A DNA stretch of 13,224 nucleotides, taken from assembly GCA_016935885.1 (NCBI GenBank), contig JAFGQA010000385.1, positions 1 through 13,224 on the forward strand. Direction: 5' to 3'. Below, piece after piece: positions 6,169-11,933 of the stretch. Every line of letters begins with the position of its first letter. The first letter of the stretch is position 1. Both the position numbers and the translations under genes were made by a program. Source of the DNA: Phycisphaerae bacterium. GTDB taxonomy: Bacteria > Planctomycetota > Phycisphaerae > UBA1845 > UTPLA1. Under the pieces are notes generated by a model that was not told the DNA's origin, did no database searches, and saw nothing but the letters and a program-made list of their open reading frames with translations.

Positions 6169-7151
6169 GATTTGGCCTCCTTCCCGCTTCCGGCCGCGCG
6201 GCGGCGGACAGTCTCGATCGCTCGTCGGGTCATCACGCCAACAATCTCGCGGCGGAACTCGGCCGAGCCGCGGACATCGGAGATCGGTTCGGCCGCTTTC
6301 ATGGCCACGGTGGCTGCTCGATCGATCGCGTCTTCGTCGAGACAGCCTCCGACCAGCACGGCACCGGCGGCGGGAACCAGCTTCGGTGTCGGCGAGACGG
6401 CCCCGAGGACGATGCGGGCGTCGCGCACGATGTTGTCGTTGTCAAGAGTCCGTCCAGAACCTCCTGTGGCACCGCCGTCCCGGCGGTGACTACACAGGCG
6501 AGACGCCTGTGCTACAGAAGTCTTGGGCCGCGCTTCAAGCATGAGGCTGGCGGCGACCGCGGCTACCGCGATGGTGTTGCCGTCGCGGAGTTGGAATCTG
6601 GCGTAGGCGGCGCCGAATCCGGGCGACGGCCTCGGAACCAGGATCGCCGTCAGCACTTCGTCTTTGCGAAGGACTGTTTGCCGCGGCCCAGTGAAGAATG
6701 CCTCCAGCGGCACTTCTCGATTCCCTATGGGTGACCACAGCATGACCGACGCGTTCATCGCTGTCAGAATGGGGGGAAGATCTGCACACGGCACGGCGCT
6801 GGCGATATTGCCGCCAACGGTGGCGACGTTGCGAACCTGTGGGGCGGCCATCCTGCTTGTGGCATCGAGGATCGGCGAATAGCGCTCGCGGACGATTGGC
6901 GAACGGTCCAGCTCCGTGACGGTCGTGAGTGCCCCGATGCGCAAGCAGTCACTCGTCTCCGAGATGCCGCGCAAGGCGTCGATTCGACTGATGGAAACGA
7001 CGTGATTGAGACGGACCCTGCCGGTCTTGAGGTCCACGAGTAGGTCCGTGCCGCCTGCGAGCAGCCGGGCGTCCGGCGCGTGGCGCATCATCAAAGCCGT
7101 CGCCTGTTCGAGCGTGGTGGCTTCGTGAAGTTCGATGTTGGGCACATGCAT
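6165..7151 (-). CDS. FAD-binding subunit of molybdenum hydroxylase (CoxM/XdhB/HcrB-like)
   Basis: The 328-residue protein transfers electrons between the iron-sulfur clusters of its partner and an acceptor through FAD. It shows the two FAD motifs of the family: AGGTDLLV at 32-39 and TVGGNIASAVPCAD at 111-124. The C-terminal CO-dehydrogenase-flavoprotein domain ends near residue 310. The ATG at 7149-7151 is preceded by AGGAG with 7-nt spacing; the open frame continues further up but that part is repeat DNA. The stop overlaps the partner GTG by 3 nt, indicating tight coupling. The extra Cys-rich [4Fe-4S] loop of true 4-hydroxybenzoyl-CoA reductase beta subunits is absent, which argues against a strict HcrABC assignment. 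Residues about 210-236 (TSVAQASRLCSHRRDGGATG) are a translated repeat inserted just before IVRDARIVLGAV. Confidence 0.88.
   Translation of the reverse strand: MHVPNIELHEATTLEQATALMMRHAPDARLLAGGTDLLVDLKTGRVRLNHVVSISRIDALRGISETSDCLRIGALTTVTELDRSPIVRERYSPILDATSRMAAPQVRNVATVGGNIASAVPCADLPPILTAMNASVMLWSPIGNREVPLEAFFTGPRQTVLRKDEVLTAILVPRPSPGFGAAYARFQLRDGNTIAVAAVAASLMLEARPKTSVAQASRLCSHRRDGGATGGSGRTLDNDNIVRDARIVLGAVSPTPKLVPAAGAVLVGGCLDEDAIDRAATVAMKAAEPISDVRGSAEFRREIVGVMTRRAIETVRRRAAGSGKEAKS
6470..6511. repeat. Paired hairpin repeat within the FAD-subunit gene
   Basis: Two adjacent perfect hairpins are present: CACCGCC-GTCCC-GGCGGTG (6470-6488) and CACAGGCG-AGA-CGCCTGTG (6493-6511). They encode the SRLCSHRRDGG segment, which the flavoprotein family lacks. 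Confidence 0.85.
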
Positions 7152-7248
7152 GGCCGAGTCTCCTGAGCCGCGCCGGCGGTGACCGCCCGTCTGAAGCCGA
7201 GAAGGAAGCCGAAGTAACTGCGGGCTGAGTGCGTGTTTGGCGGGATGG

Positions 7249-7291
7249 CACGGGTGAGCGGAGCCGCCGGCGGCGGCGGAGCTTACCCGTG
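7249..7291. repeat. Intergenic inverted repeat
   Basis: Arms CACGGGTGAGC (7249-7259) and GCTTACCCGTG (7281-7291), with one mismatch, flank a GCC/GGC-rich centre. It lies between tetR and the FAD gene. There is no following T-run on either strand, so it looks like a repeat-family palindrome, though it could slow or end transcription. Confidence 0.7.
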
Positions 7292-7316
7292 GGCATTTAT
7301 TCCAGCCTGTTCTCAC

Positions 7317-7361
7317 GGGTAATGAACGACCCGCCCCCGTGGGGCGTGTCGTTTGTTACCC
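7317..7361. repeat. 45-nt imperfect palindrome
   Basis: The palindrome pairs GGGTAA with TTACCC, AACGAC with GTCGTT, and GCCCC with GGGGC, around a CGT loop, with 2-nt internal mismatches between the blocks. It could act as a bidirectional attenuator between tetR and the molybdoenzyme genes, but no U-tract follows. Confidence 0.75.
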
Positions 7362-7392
7362 ATGCCACCCCGTTTGAACGCTGAACACGTAC

Positions 7393-7539
7393 CGGGCTGA
7401 AGCTCGCTGCTCTTCTTCGTCGGATGACGCCTTCTCGCTGTTCGTTTGGCCGCGCGGGCTGAAGCCCGCGGCTCTTCTTGGTCCTTGTGAGGTTCCCTCC
7501 CTTATTCGCTTGGCCGGGCAGGCTGAAGCCCGTGGCTCG
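7393..7539. repeat. Three GGGCTGAAGCCC palindrome copies, 62-64 nt apart
   Basis: GGCTGAAGC cores begin at 7395, 7457 and 7521. The middle copy is the perfect palindrome CGCGGGCT-GA-AGCCCGCG (7453-7470). Copies two and three are preceded by TCGYTTGGCCG; copies one and two are followed by GCTCTTCTTSG. The third copy forms the last codons of the TetR gene. Further members lie at 10075-10090 and 10133-10151. Confidence 0.85.
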
Positions 7540-8191
7540 TTTGGAGCACACCGCCGAGGAACTGCGCCGCAATCTGGTTGGCCACGCCGGTTGGTGAGCG
7601 GCCTCTCTTGGGGTCGTACCAGCGGTATAGCCAATTCAACATGCCAAACAAGGACATTGTCGCTACGTGCCGGTCGAGCGTGCTGTCCGGCGCGTGGGCA
7701 TCGAGGACCCTGTTCACGACGGTACGCGTGATGTCATGATAATCGCGTCGGAGCCGGCGTGCTTCTTCGTAGGCCGCCCCGGTTAGCGAATCGAGCTCGT
7801 GCGAACAAACCTTAAGCGCGGCCATGTTGGCAGCGAAGTAGCCGACGTGCGTGCGGACCATCACGCGTAGCTGCTCGACGGGGTCAGCCACCCCGTATAG
7901 CCTTTCTCGCAAGCCGCTGACGAGCGAGTTGAACGTGCGAAACTGGATAAGGAATAGCATTTTTTCCTTGCTGTCGAAGTAGTGATATAGCCCGGCAAGG
8001 CTGACCCCGGCCGCCTTGGCGACCTCGCGCATCGAGGCCCGCTCATACCCGACCTGTGCGATTAAGCGCGTGGCAGCCTCAAGGATGTGGTTGAGCCGCT
8101 CGTCGTGACTCTCCCGTATATCGGACGTTTGGTCTGGCTCCGGCGACTGGCGATCTTGCTCGAACACGCGTTCTGGTTTCCGTGATGCCAT
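7502..8191 (-). CDS. TetR/AcrR-family transcriptional regulator
   Basis: The 229-residue protein has a TetR helix-turn-helix at about 33-79 (ILEAATRLIAQVGYERASMR, then VSLAGLYHYFDSKEKML). The C-terminal ligand domain contains LFGMLNWLYRWYDP followed by a G-x2-SP motif, a pattern I associate with TetR regulators that respond to acyl-CoA thioesters (KstR2/FadR types). The ATG at 8189-8191 is preferred because a good promoter lies just upstream; the frame is open much further but without a ribosome binding site. The last dozen residues (QTSHGLQPARPSE) are translated GGGCTGAAGCCC repeat, so the native C-terminus has been replaced or extended. The gene is divergent from the crotonase gene and upstream of the molybdoenzyme genes, so it probably controls one or both. 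Confidence 0.88.
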   Translation of the reverse strand: MASRKPERVFEQDRQSPEPDQTSDIRESHDERLNHILEAATRLIAQVGYERASMREVAKAAGVSLAGLYHYFDSKEKMLFLIQFRTFNSLVSGLRERLYGVADPVEQLRVMVRTHVGYFAANMAALKVCSHELDSLTGAAYEEARRLRRDYHDITRTVVNRVLDAHAPDSTLDRHVATMSLFGMLNWLYRWYDPKRGRSPTGVANQIAAQFLGGVLQTSHGLQPARPSE

Positions 8192-8233
8192 GGGCAGAGG
8201 ACCGTGCGGGCAGACGAACACCCGCTCTGGTTT
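8161..8233. repeat. 19-nt direct repeat flanking the tetR start
   Basis: CGAACAC-x-CG-x-TCTGGTTT occurs at 8161-8179 and 8215-8233 with two mismatches, start points 54 nt apart. One copy covers early tetR codons and the other abuts the predicted -10. It could be a local duplication or a pair of regulator contacts. Confidence 0.55.
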
Positions 8234-8262
8234 ACTATGCGTCAGGATTCGGGCAATGTCAA
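8234..8262 (-). promoter_or_regulatory. Candidate sigma70 promoter for tetR
   Basis: On the minus strand, TTGACA (8262-8257), a 17-nt spacer and CATAGT (8239-8234) make a near-consensus promoter. The transcript would start near 8227, about 36 nt before the tetR ATG. Confidence 0.55.
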
Positions 8263-8285
8263 GGCAGAACATGCAGCAACAGCAC

Positions 8286-8313
8286 TTGACTGTACTGGGA
8301 AACAGGTCATAAT
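8286..8313 (+). promoter_or_regulatory. Candidate sigma70 promoter for the crotonase gene
   Basis: TTGACT (8286-8291), a 16-nt spacer and CATAAT (8308-8313) lie back to back with the tetR promoter. This would give a leader of about 165 nt that contains the palindrome at 8383-8396. Confidence 0.5.
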
Positions 8314-8382
8314 GGCCCGCGTATCGCCTCGGCGTAGGGCGACAGCGGGACGTACGGTTCGGGTTGTCGCTATTCCGCCGAT

Positions 8383-8396
8383 CGAACGTACGTTCG
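8383..8396. promoter_or_regulatory. Perfect 14-bp palindrome, candidate TetR operator
   Basis: CGAACGTACGTTCG is a perfect palindrome of a size usual for TetR-family sites, in the divergent region beside a tetR gene. A related half-site, CGTACGGTTCGG, lies at about 8350-8361. It is downstream of the best plus-strand promoter match, so repression would be by roadblock, or a closer promoter is used. Confidence 0.6.
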
Positions 8397-8486
8397 CCGT
8401 TTTCGCAAGTCACCGACCCGCGCGGCGAGGATAGCGGGCCGGTGGGCAGACCCCGTTCGGCATAGAGAGATATAGGGAGGCCCGAT

Positions 8487-9608
8487 ATGAGCTTGTTCCC
8501 CACTCGAAGCCCGGCATCGTTCGATTTCCGCGAGGTCCAGTACGAAAAGAAGGACTGGGTCGCCCGAGTCACGATCAACCGGCCCCACAACTACAACGCC
8601 TACAGCACACCTGCCCTACAGGAATTGGCGGCCGCCTTCGAGGACGCCTCCTGGGATGACAGCGTCGCGGTGGTTGTCTATACCGGGACCGGTGACCGGG
8701 CATTCTGCACCGGCGGCGACGTCAAGGAATACCAGGAAAGCTACACGCAGAAGCCGCGCGACTACTGGAAGTACATGTGCTGCTTCAAGGGCTACATCGA
8801 ATCGATGGTCAACTGCTCCAAGCCGGTGATTGCCCGGCTGAACGGCATGGCCGTCGGGGGGGGCAATGAAAGCCAACTCGCCTGCGACCTGGGGGTCATG
8901 GGCGAGCACGCGTTCATCGCCCAGGTGGGGACGGGCGTCGGGTCCGTGGCGTGTGGCGGTTCGACGCAGTGGCTGCCCGTTCACGTCGGCGACCGCAGGG
9001 CACGGGGCATCCTGTTCCTCAATCAGCGGTATCCGGCTTACACGTCGCTGTCGATGGGCCTGGTGAACGCGGTGGTGCCGACGGTCAAGGGGCCGAACGG
9101 CGCGTTCTGCACGAGGTTCACGGACAAGCGGACGTACCTGGCCGACTGGAACACCGACCCGTGGGAGAACCCGTTCGAGGCGCGGGCGACGCCGGCGGAC
9201 ATCAAGAAGGCACAGAAGGGCTCGGACGGCTACAAGATCGACCTGTCGCGGCTGGACGAGGTTGTGGCGGACCTGTGTGATCAGGTCGTCAACAAGTTCT
9301 TCGAGTGCACTCGGTACACGAAGGCACAGGTGAACTTCTGGAAGGAGCTGTCATGGCACGCCACGGCTGGCCACGCGCGGGATTGGCTGTCCACGCACTA
9401 CACGTGCCTGGAGCCGACCGAGGGCATGACGGCCTTTGTCGAGAAGCGTCCGGTGGATTTCATTGGCATGCGGCGCCGCATGGCGGACCCGAACGGGTCG
9501 AGCGAGTTTCTGTGGGGCCCGTACGCGAAGACGTGCCCGAAGTGTGAAGCCAAGGGCATTCCGGCGTTCTTTGAATTCTGCGGGAAGTGTGGAGCTGAGT
9601 TGGGCTAG
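8487..9608 (+). CDS. BamA/Oah-like crotonase (ring-opening oxo-acyl-CoA hydrolase type) with C-terminal zinc ribbon
   Basis: The 373-residue protein belongs to the enoyl-CoA hydratase/isomerase superfamily but is longer than the usual 260. The first oxyanion-hole region is FCTGGDVKEY at 73-82, the second GGGNESQLACD at 124-134 (E128). At the place of the second hydratase glutamate the sequence reads AQVGTGVG followed by GGSTQWLP, as in BamA/Oah (6-oxocyclohex-1-ene-1-carbonyl-CoA hydrolase), which also lacks that glutamate. BamA opens the ring of the benzoyl-CoA pathway intermediate to 3-hydroxypimeloyl-CoA. A four-Cys zinc ribbon (C350, C353, C365, C368) ends the protein; I do not know this from BamA. 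The ATG has AGGGAGG 6 nt upstream. SDR and thiolase genes downstream fit a beta-oxidation-like sequel. Superfamily is certain; BamA-type is likely; the exact substrate is inferred. Confidence 0.8.
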   Translation: MSLFPTRSPASFDFREVQYEKKDWVARVTINRPHNYNAYSTPALQELAAAFEDASWDDSVAVVVYTGTGDRAFCTGGDVKEYQESYTQKPRDYWKYMCCFKGYIESMVNCSKPVIARLNGMAVGGGNESQLACDLGVMGEHAFIAQVGTGVGSVACGGSTQWLPVHVGDRRARGILFLNQRYPAYTSLSMGLVNAVVPTVKGPNGAFCTRFTDKRTYLADWNTDPWENPFEARATPADIKKAQKGSDGYKIDLSRLDEVVADLCDQVVNKFFECTRYTKAQVNFWKELSWHATAGHARDWLSTHYTCLEPTEGMTAFVEKRPVDFIGMRRRMADPNGSSEFLWGPYAKTCPKCEAKGIPAFFEFCGKCGAELG

Positions 9609-9634
9609 GTTTGTGGTACGGGGCTTGGCTGGCC

Positions 9635-9922
9635 ATGATCCCTGAACGACTTGAATGGGTGCTCTTCTGGGCTCTCGGAGGCTTCTCCCTGATGTTGATC
9701 GTTGGCAATTGGGCTGGCTCGGTCTGGGCGGTCTATCGTAAGTCGAGCTTCTCGTGGATACCGTTTATGGGAGGCCTGTCAGGGTGTGCCGCGTTACTCT
9801 TATGCCCGCGACCAGGGACAGGGTACTGGTGCTGGGTGCCATTGGTAGTTGATCCATCTATACCAGGTTTCCTGTACGCCTTATTCGTTCTTAGAGCGTC
9901 TCGTAAACAGCGGAGCCGGTAG
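9635..9922 (+). CDS. Small hydrophobic membrane protein
   Basis: This 95-residue protein has three probable membrane segments (about 8-28, 43-60 and 66-89), a Trp-rich loop (GYWCWVPL) and a basic C-terminus (RASRKQRSR). The ATG at 9635 is preferred over the TTG eight codons earlier, which nearly abuts the crotonase stop. The ribosome binding site is weak (GGGG about 12 nt upstream). It follows the crotonase gene by 26 nt on the same strand and may be co-transcribed. I do not recognise a named family. The glycine, proline and tryptophan pattern suggests a genuine small integral membrane protein. A role as a toxin-immunity-like or accessory protein is possible but unsupported. Confidence 0.6.
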   Translation: MIPERLEWVLFWALGGFSLMLIVGNWAGSVWAVYRKSSFSWIPFMGGLSGCAALLLCPRPGTGYWCWVPLVVDPSIPGFLYALFVLRASRKQRSR

Positions 9923-10170
9923 GTGCGTAGATATGTCCGATCTCGCGGAAACGTGATTCCCTCCGCCCCTGTCGGGGCGGATCGCTCCGTGAACGCTTTC
10001 TTTCACGGGTTTTGCTCCGCTCCACCCGTGGCTACGGTCCTTGGCCCCATTGGGGCCAATACTCTGCTCGCACGGGCTGAAGCCGGCGCCTCGTCACAGA
10101 GATGTTGGGCGCCACGGGTCACCGGACGGCCGCACGGGCTTGAAGCCCGTGGCTCCTCGGCTTTGGAAGG
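9923..10170. repeat. Intergenic stretch filled with short palindromes
   Basis: There is no gene here. Several hairpins follow each other: TCCGCCCC-TGTC-GGGGCGGA (9962-9981), an imperfect CCGTGAA/TTTCACGG pair (9987-10008), TTGGCCCC-ATT-GGGGCCAA (10041-10059), a degenerate GGGCTGAAGCC (10075-10090) and the palindrome CACGGGCTT-G-AAGCCCGTG (10133-10151). None has a T-run that would mark a simple intrinsic terminator. Open frames across it are translations of repeats. Confidence 0.75.
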
Positions 10171-10179
10171 AATATGAAC

Positions 10180-10923
10180 ATGACGCTTGAAGATATGAAG
10201 GCCATCGTGACGGGTGGCAGCTTGGGTATTGGCGCAGCGATTGCGCGGGAGTTGGCCCGACAGGGGGCGAACGTGGCGATCAACTATCGCCGGCACGACA
10301 CGGAAGCGAAGCAGGTCGTGGCGGATATCGAAGGGATGGGGCGCAGGGGCCTGGCGATCAAGGCGGACGTGGCCAGCTTTACAGACGCCCAGCGGATGGT
10401 GGACGAGGTGCGTGAGAAGTTCGGGGGGCTGGACATCCTGGTCAACAACGCGGGGATCAACCGGGATGCGGTCAGTTGGAAGATGACCGAGGAGCAGTGG
10501 GACCAGGTGATCGACACGAACCTGAAGGGATACTTCAATTATATCCGTGCCGCGGTGGGGATCTTGAAGGAGCAGCAATCGGGCAAGATCGTGAACGTCA
10601 CATCGATCAACGGGCTTCGGGGCAAGTTCGGGCAGACGAACTACTCGGCGTCGAAGGCCGGCATCATCGGGCTGACGAAGGCGTTGGCCCGCGAGTTGGG
10701 GCGGTCGAGCGTGAATGTGAACGCCGTGGCTCCCGGCCTGATCGAGACGGACATGATGAAGGACGCCCCGGAGAAGGTGATCGAGGCCGCGCTTGCCGAG
10801 ATCGTGCTCGGGCGACTGGGCAAGCCGGAGGAGGTGGCCACGGTGGTGGCGTTCTTGTGCAGCGAGGCTGCCAGGCACATCACCGGGCAGGTGATTCAGG
10901 TGGATGGGGGACAGTATATGTAG
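10180..10923 (+). CDS. Short-chain dehydrogenase/reductase, FabG/PhaB-like
   Basis: The 247-residue classical SDR has the dinucleotide motif TGGSLGIG (11-18), NNAG (89-92), N114, the catalytic S142, and Y155/K159 in YSASK. The GLIETDM segment and the closing VDGGQYM are typical of 3-oxoacyl-[ACP]/acetoacetyl-CoA reductases. R36/R37 after the second strand suggest NADP(H), but this is weak. Of two nearby ATGs the second is preferred, since AAGGA is 8 nt before it and only about 2 nt before the first (10174). In this setting it may oxidise a 3-hydroxyacyl-CoA produced by the crotonase, feeding the thiolase. Fatty acid or polyhydroxybutyrate synthesis is an alternative. A heptanucleotide array starts immediately after its TAG. 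Confidence 0.93.
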   Translation: MTLEDMKAIVTGGSLGIGAAIARELARQGANVAINYRRHDTEAKQVVADIEGMGRRGLAIKADVASFTDAQRMVDEVREKFGGLDILVNNAGINRDAVSWKMTEEQWDQVIDTNLKGYFNYIRAAVGILKEQQSGKIVNVTSINGLRGKFGQTNYSASKAGIIGLTKALARELGRSSVNVNAVAPGLIETDMMKDAPEKVIEAALAEIVLGRLGKPEEVATVVAFLCSEAARHITGQVIQVDGGQYM

Positions 10924-11008
10924 ATTGACGATTGACGATTGGAGATTGACGATTGGAGATTGGGGATTGGGGATTGGGGATTGGGGATTGACGATTGGAG
11001 AATGACGA
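10924..11008. repeat. ATTGNNG heptanucleotide array between SDR and lipoprotein genes
   Basis: About twelve 7-nt units (ATTGACG, ATTGGAG, ATTGGGG) begin directly after the SDR stop codon and end in degenerate AATGACG/AATGGACG units. The central part has four consecutive GGGG runs with ATT loops, a strong G-quadruplex pattern on the plus strand. Confidence 0.95.
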
Positions 11009-11011
11009 ATG
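10997..11011 (+). promoter_or_regulatory. Ribosome binding site and start codon embedded in the repeat
   Basis: GGAG (10997-11000) belongs to an ATTGGAG unit and lies 8 nt before the ATG at 11009-11011. That ATG is itself part of a degenerate unit (AATGGACG). The repeat therefore appears to provide the translation signals of the lipoprotein gene. Confidence 0.55.
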
Positions 11012-11728
11012 GACGCGTGCGTACTAATTCCTCTGCGATGGATAGGCTGTGCGATTCTCGCGGCGCTGCTCGGCGGCTGCGGGGCCCCGCAGCGTGTCGA
11101 ATCAGACGCGACGGCGCAGGAAGGCCCCTCCAGTGGATGCGCCCAATGGCGTTTCGACGGGGATTGCCTTGGCCAGGTGCCGAAGGGCTGGAGCATCCGG
11201 GAGACCAATCCCAGCGAATCGCTCGCGATATGGAAGGTGATCGCGGATGACACGGCGCCGTCCAGGCCGCACGTGATGGCGTTGGAGAGTAGTGAGAACT
11301 ACGGAGGCACGTTTAACCTGGCCATTGCGGAGGATACCTCGTTCAAGGACCTTGATCTGACCGTGCGTGTGAAAGCCGTCAAGGGGGAGGAGGATCAGGG
11401 CGGTGGCGTGATCTGGCGATGCAAGGACGAGAACAACTACTACATCTGCCGGCTCAATCCGCTGGAGAGCAACTACCGCGTGTACAAGGTCGTGGACAGC
11501 AAGCGGCGACAGCTCGATTCAGAAACGGTCGCATTGCAGGCCGGCCGATGGTACAGCATCCGCATAACCATGATCGGTGAGCAAATTACTTGTTCTCTCG
11601 ACGGCGCGAGAATGCTTGAAGCGAAAGACGGCACGTTCGCCGACAGCGGCATGGTGGGCCTGTGGACCAAGGCAGATGCCGTGACTTCGTTCGACGATCT
11701 GGCGGTGCGGTCACTTGACGATCGCTAG
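11009..11728 (+). CDS. Lipoprotein with DUF1080-like (LamG/concanavalin-fold) domain
   Basis: The 239-residue protein has a short signal sequence (WIGCAILAALLGGC) with a lipobox ending at C24, so it is probably anchored in a membrane facing the periplasm. The mature part resembles DUF1080 / 3-keto-disaccharide-hydrolase beta-sandwich proteins: WRFDGDCLGQVPKGW near 47, then YGGTFNLAI, GGGVIWRCKDENNYYICRL, LQAGRWYSIRI, CSLDGARMLEAKDGTF, and a closing GLWTKADAVTSFDDLAV. Such domains are numerous in planctomycetes and are thought to bind or cleave sugars. It sits between SDR and thiolase genes without obvious metabolic connection. The start codon lies in the heptanucleotide array, and the N-terminus may be partly recruited from it. 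Confidence 0.82.
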   Translation: MDACVLIPLRWIGCAILAALLGGCGAPQRVESDATAQEGPSSGCAQWRFDGDCLGQVPKGWSIRETNPSESLAIWKVIADDTAPSRPHVMALESSENYGGTFNLAIAEDTSFKDLDLTVRVKAVKGEEDQGGGVIWRCKDENNYYICRLNPLESNYRVYKVVDSKRRQLDSETVALQAGRWYSIRITMIGEQITCSLDGARMLEAKDGTFADSGMVGLWTKADAVTSFDDLAVRSLDDR

Positions 11729-11774
11729 TGCTCGGAGACGCGTTATTTGATGGGTGCGGCGGTGGTTTTTTGGC

Positions 11775-11909
11775 GGGTGCCATGCCTTCACGAGCGAAGC
11801 TCGGGTAGGCATGTCGAATATGGGATGCTGTCCCATATGCCAATGATCCCTCGGGCGCGCCATGCTTACCCGCGACTCCGTCGCGTGAAAGCATGGCACC
11901 CGGCACCCG
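11775..11909. repeat. Cluster of CATG-armed hairpins before the thiolase gene
   Basis: Three hairpins follow each other. The first has arms CATGCCT/AGGCATG with inner GAGC/GCTC and internal loop TCAC/GGGT (about 11779-11811). The second is TATGGGA-TGCTG-TCCCATA (11818-11836). The third has arms CATGCTT/AAGCATG with inner GCGAC/GTCGC and loop ACCC/GTGA (about 11861-11898), followed by GGCACCCGGCACCC. The arms differ between members but stay complementary and the internal loop is kept, which points to a maintained structure. Confidence 0.8.
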
Positions 11910-11933
11910 GCTCACCCTGGTTTGGAGTAAACC

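Noticed and set aside
7393..7539. Three similar palindromic units 62-64 nt apart, superficially like a CRISPR array
   Set aside because: The repeats are imperfect, only three, partly shared also outside the core, and one is inside the TetR gene. No cas gene is nearby, and the same palindrome occurs singly elsewhere (10133-10151).
8192..8590. Longer TetR product starting up to about 130 codons further upstream
   Set aside because: The extension crosses the divergent promoters and the crotonase start, lacks a ribosome binding site and adds nothing family-like.
9962..10059. Intrinsic terminators after the small membrane protein gene
   Set aside because: The hairpins are strong but none is followed by a T-run on the plus strand. 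They look like members of repeat families.
9923..10177. Open frame of about 84 codons between membrane protein and SDR genes
   Set aside because: It consists of translated palindromic repeats (for example ARAEAGASS from GGGCTGAAGCC) and has no independent support.
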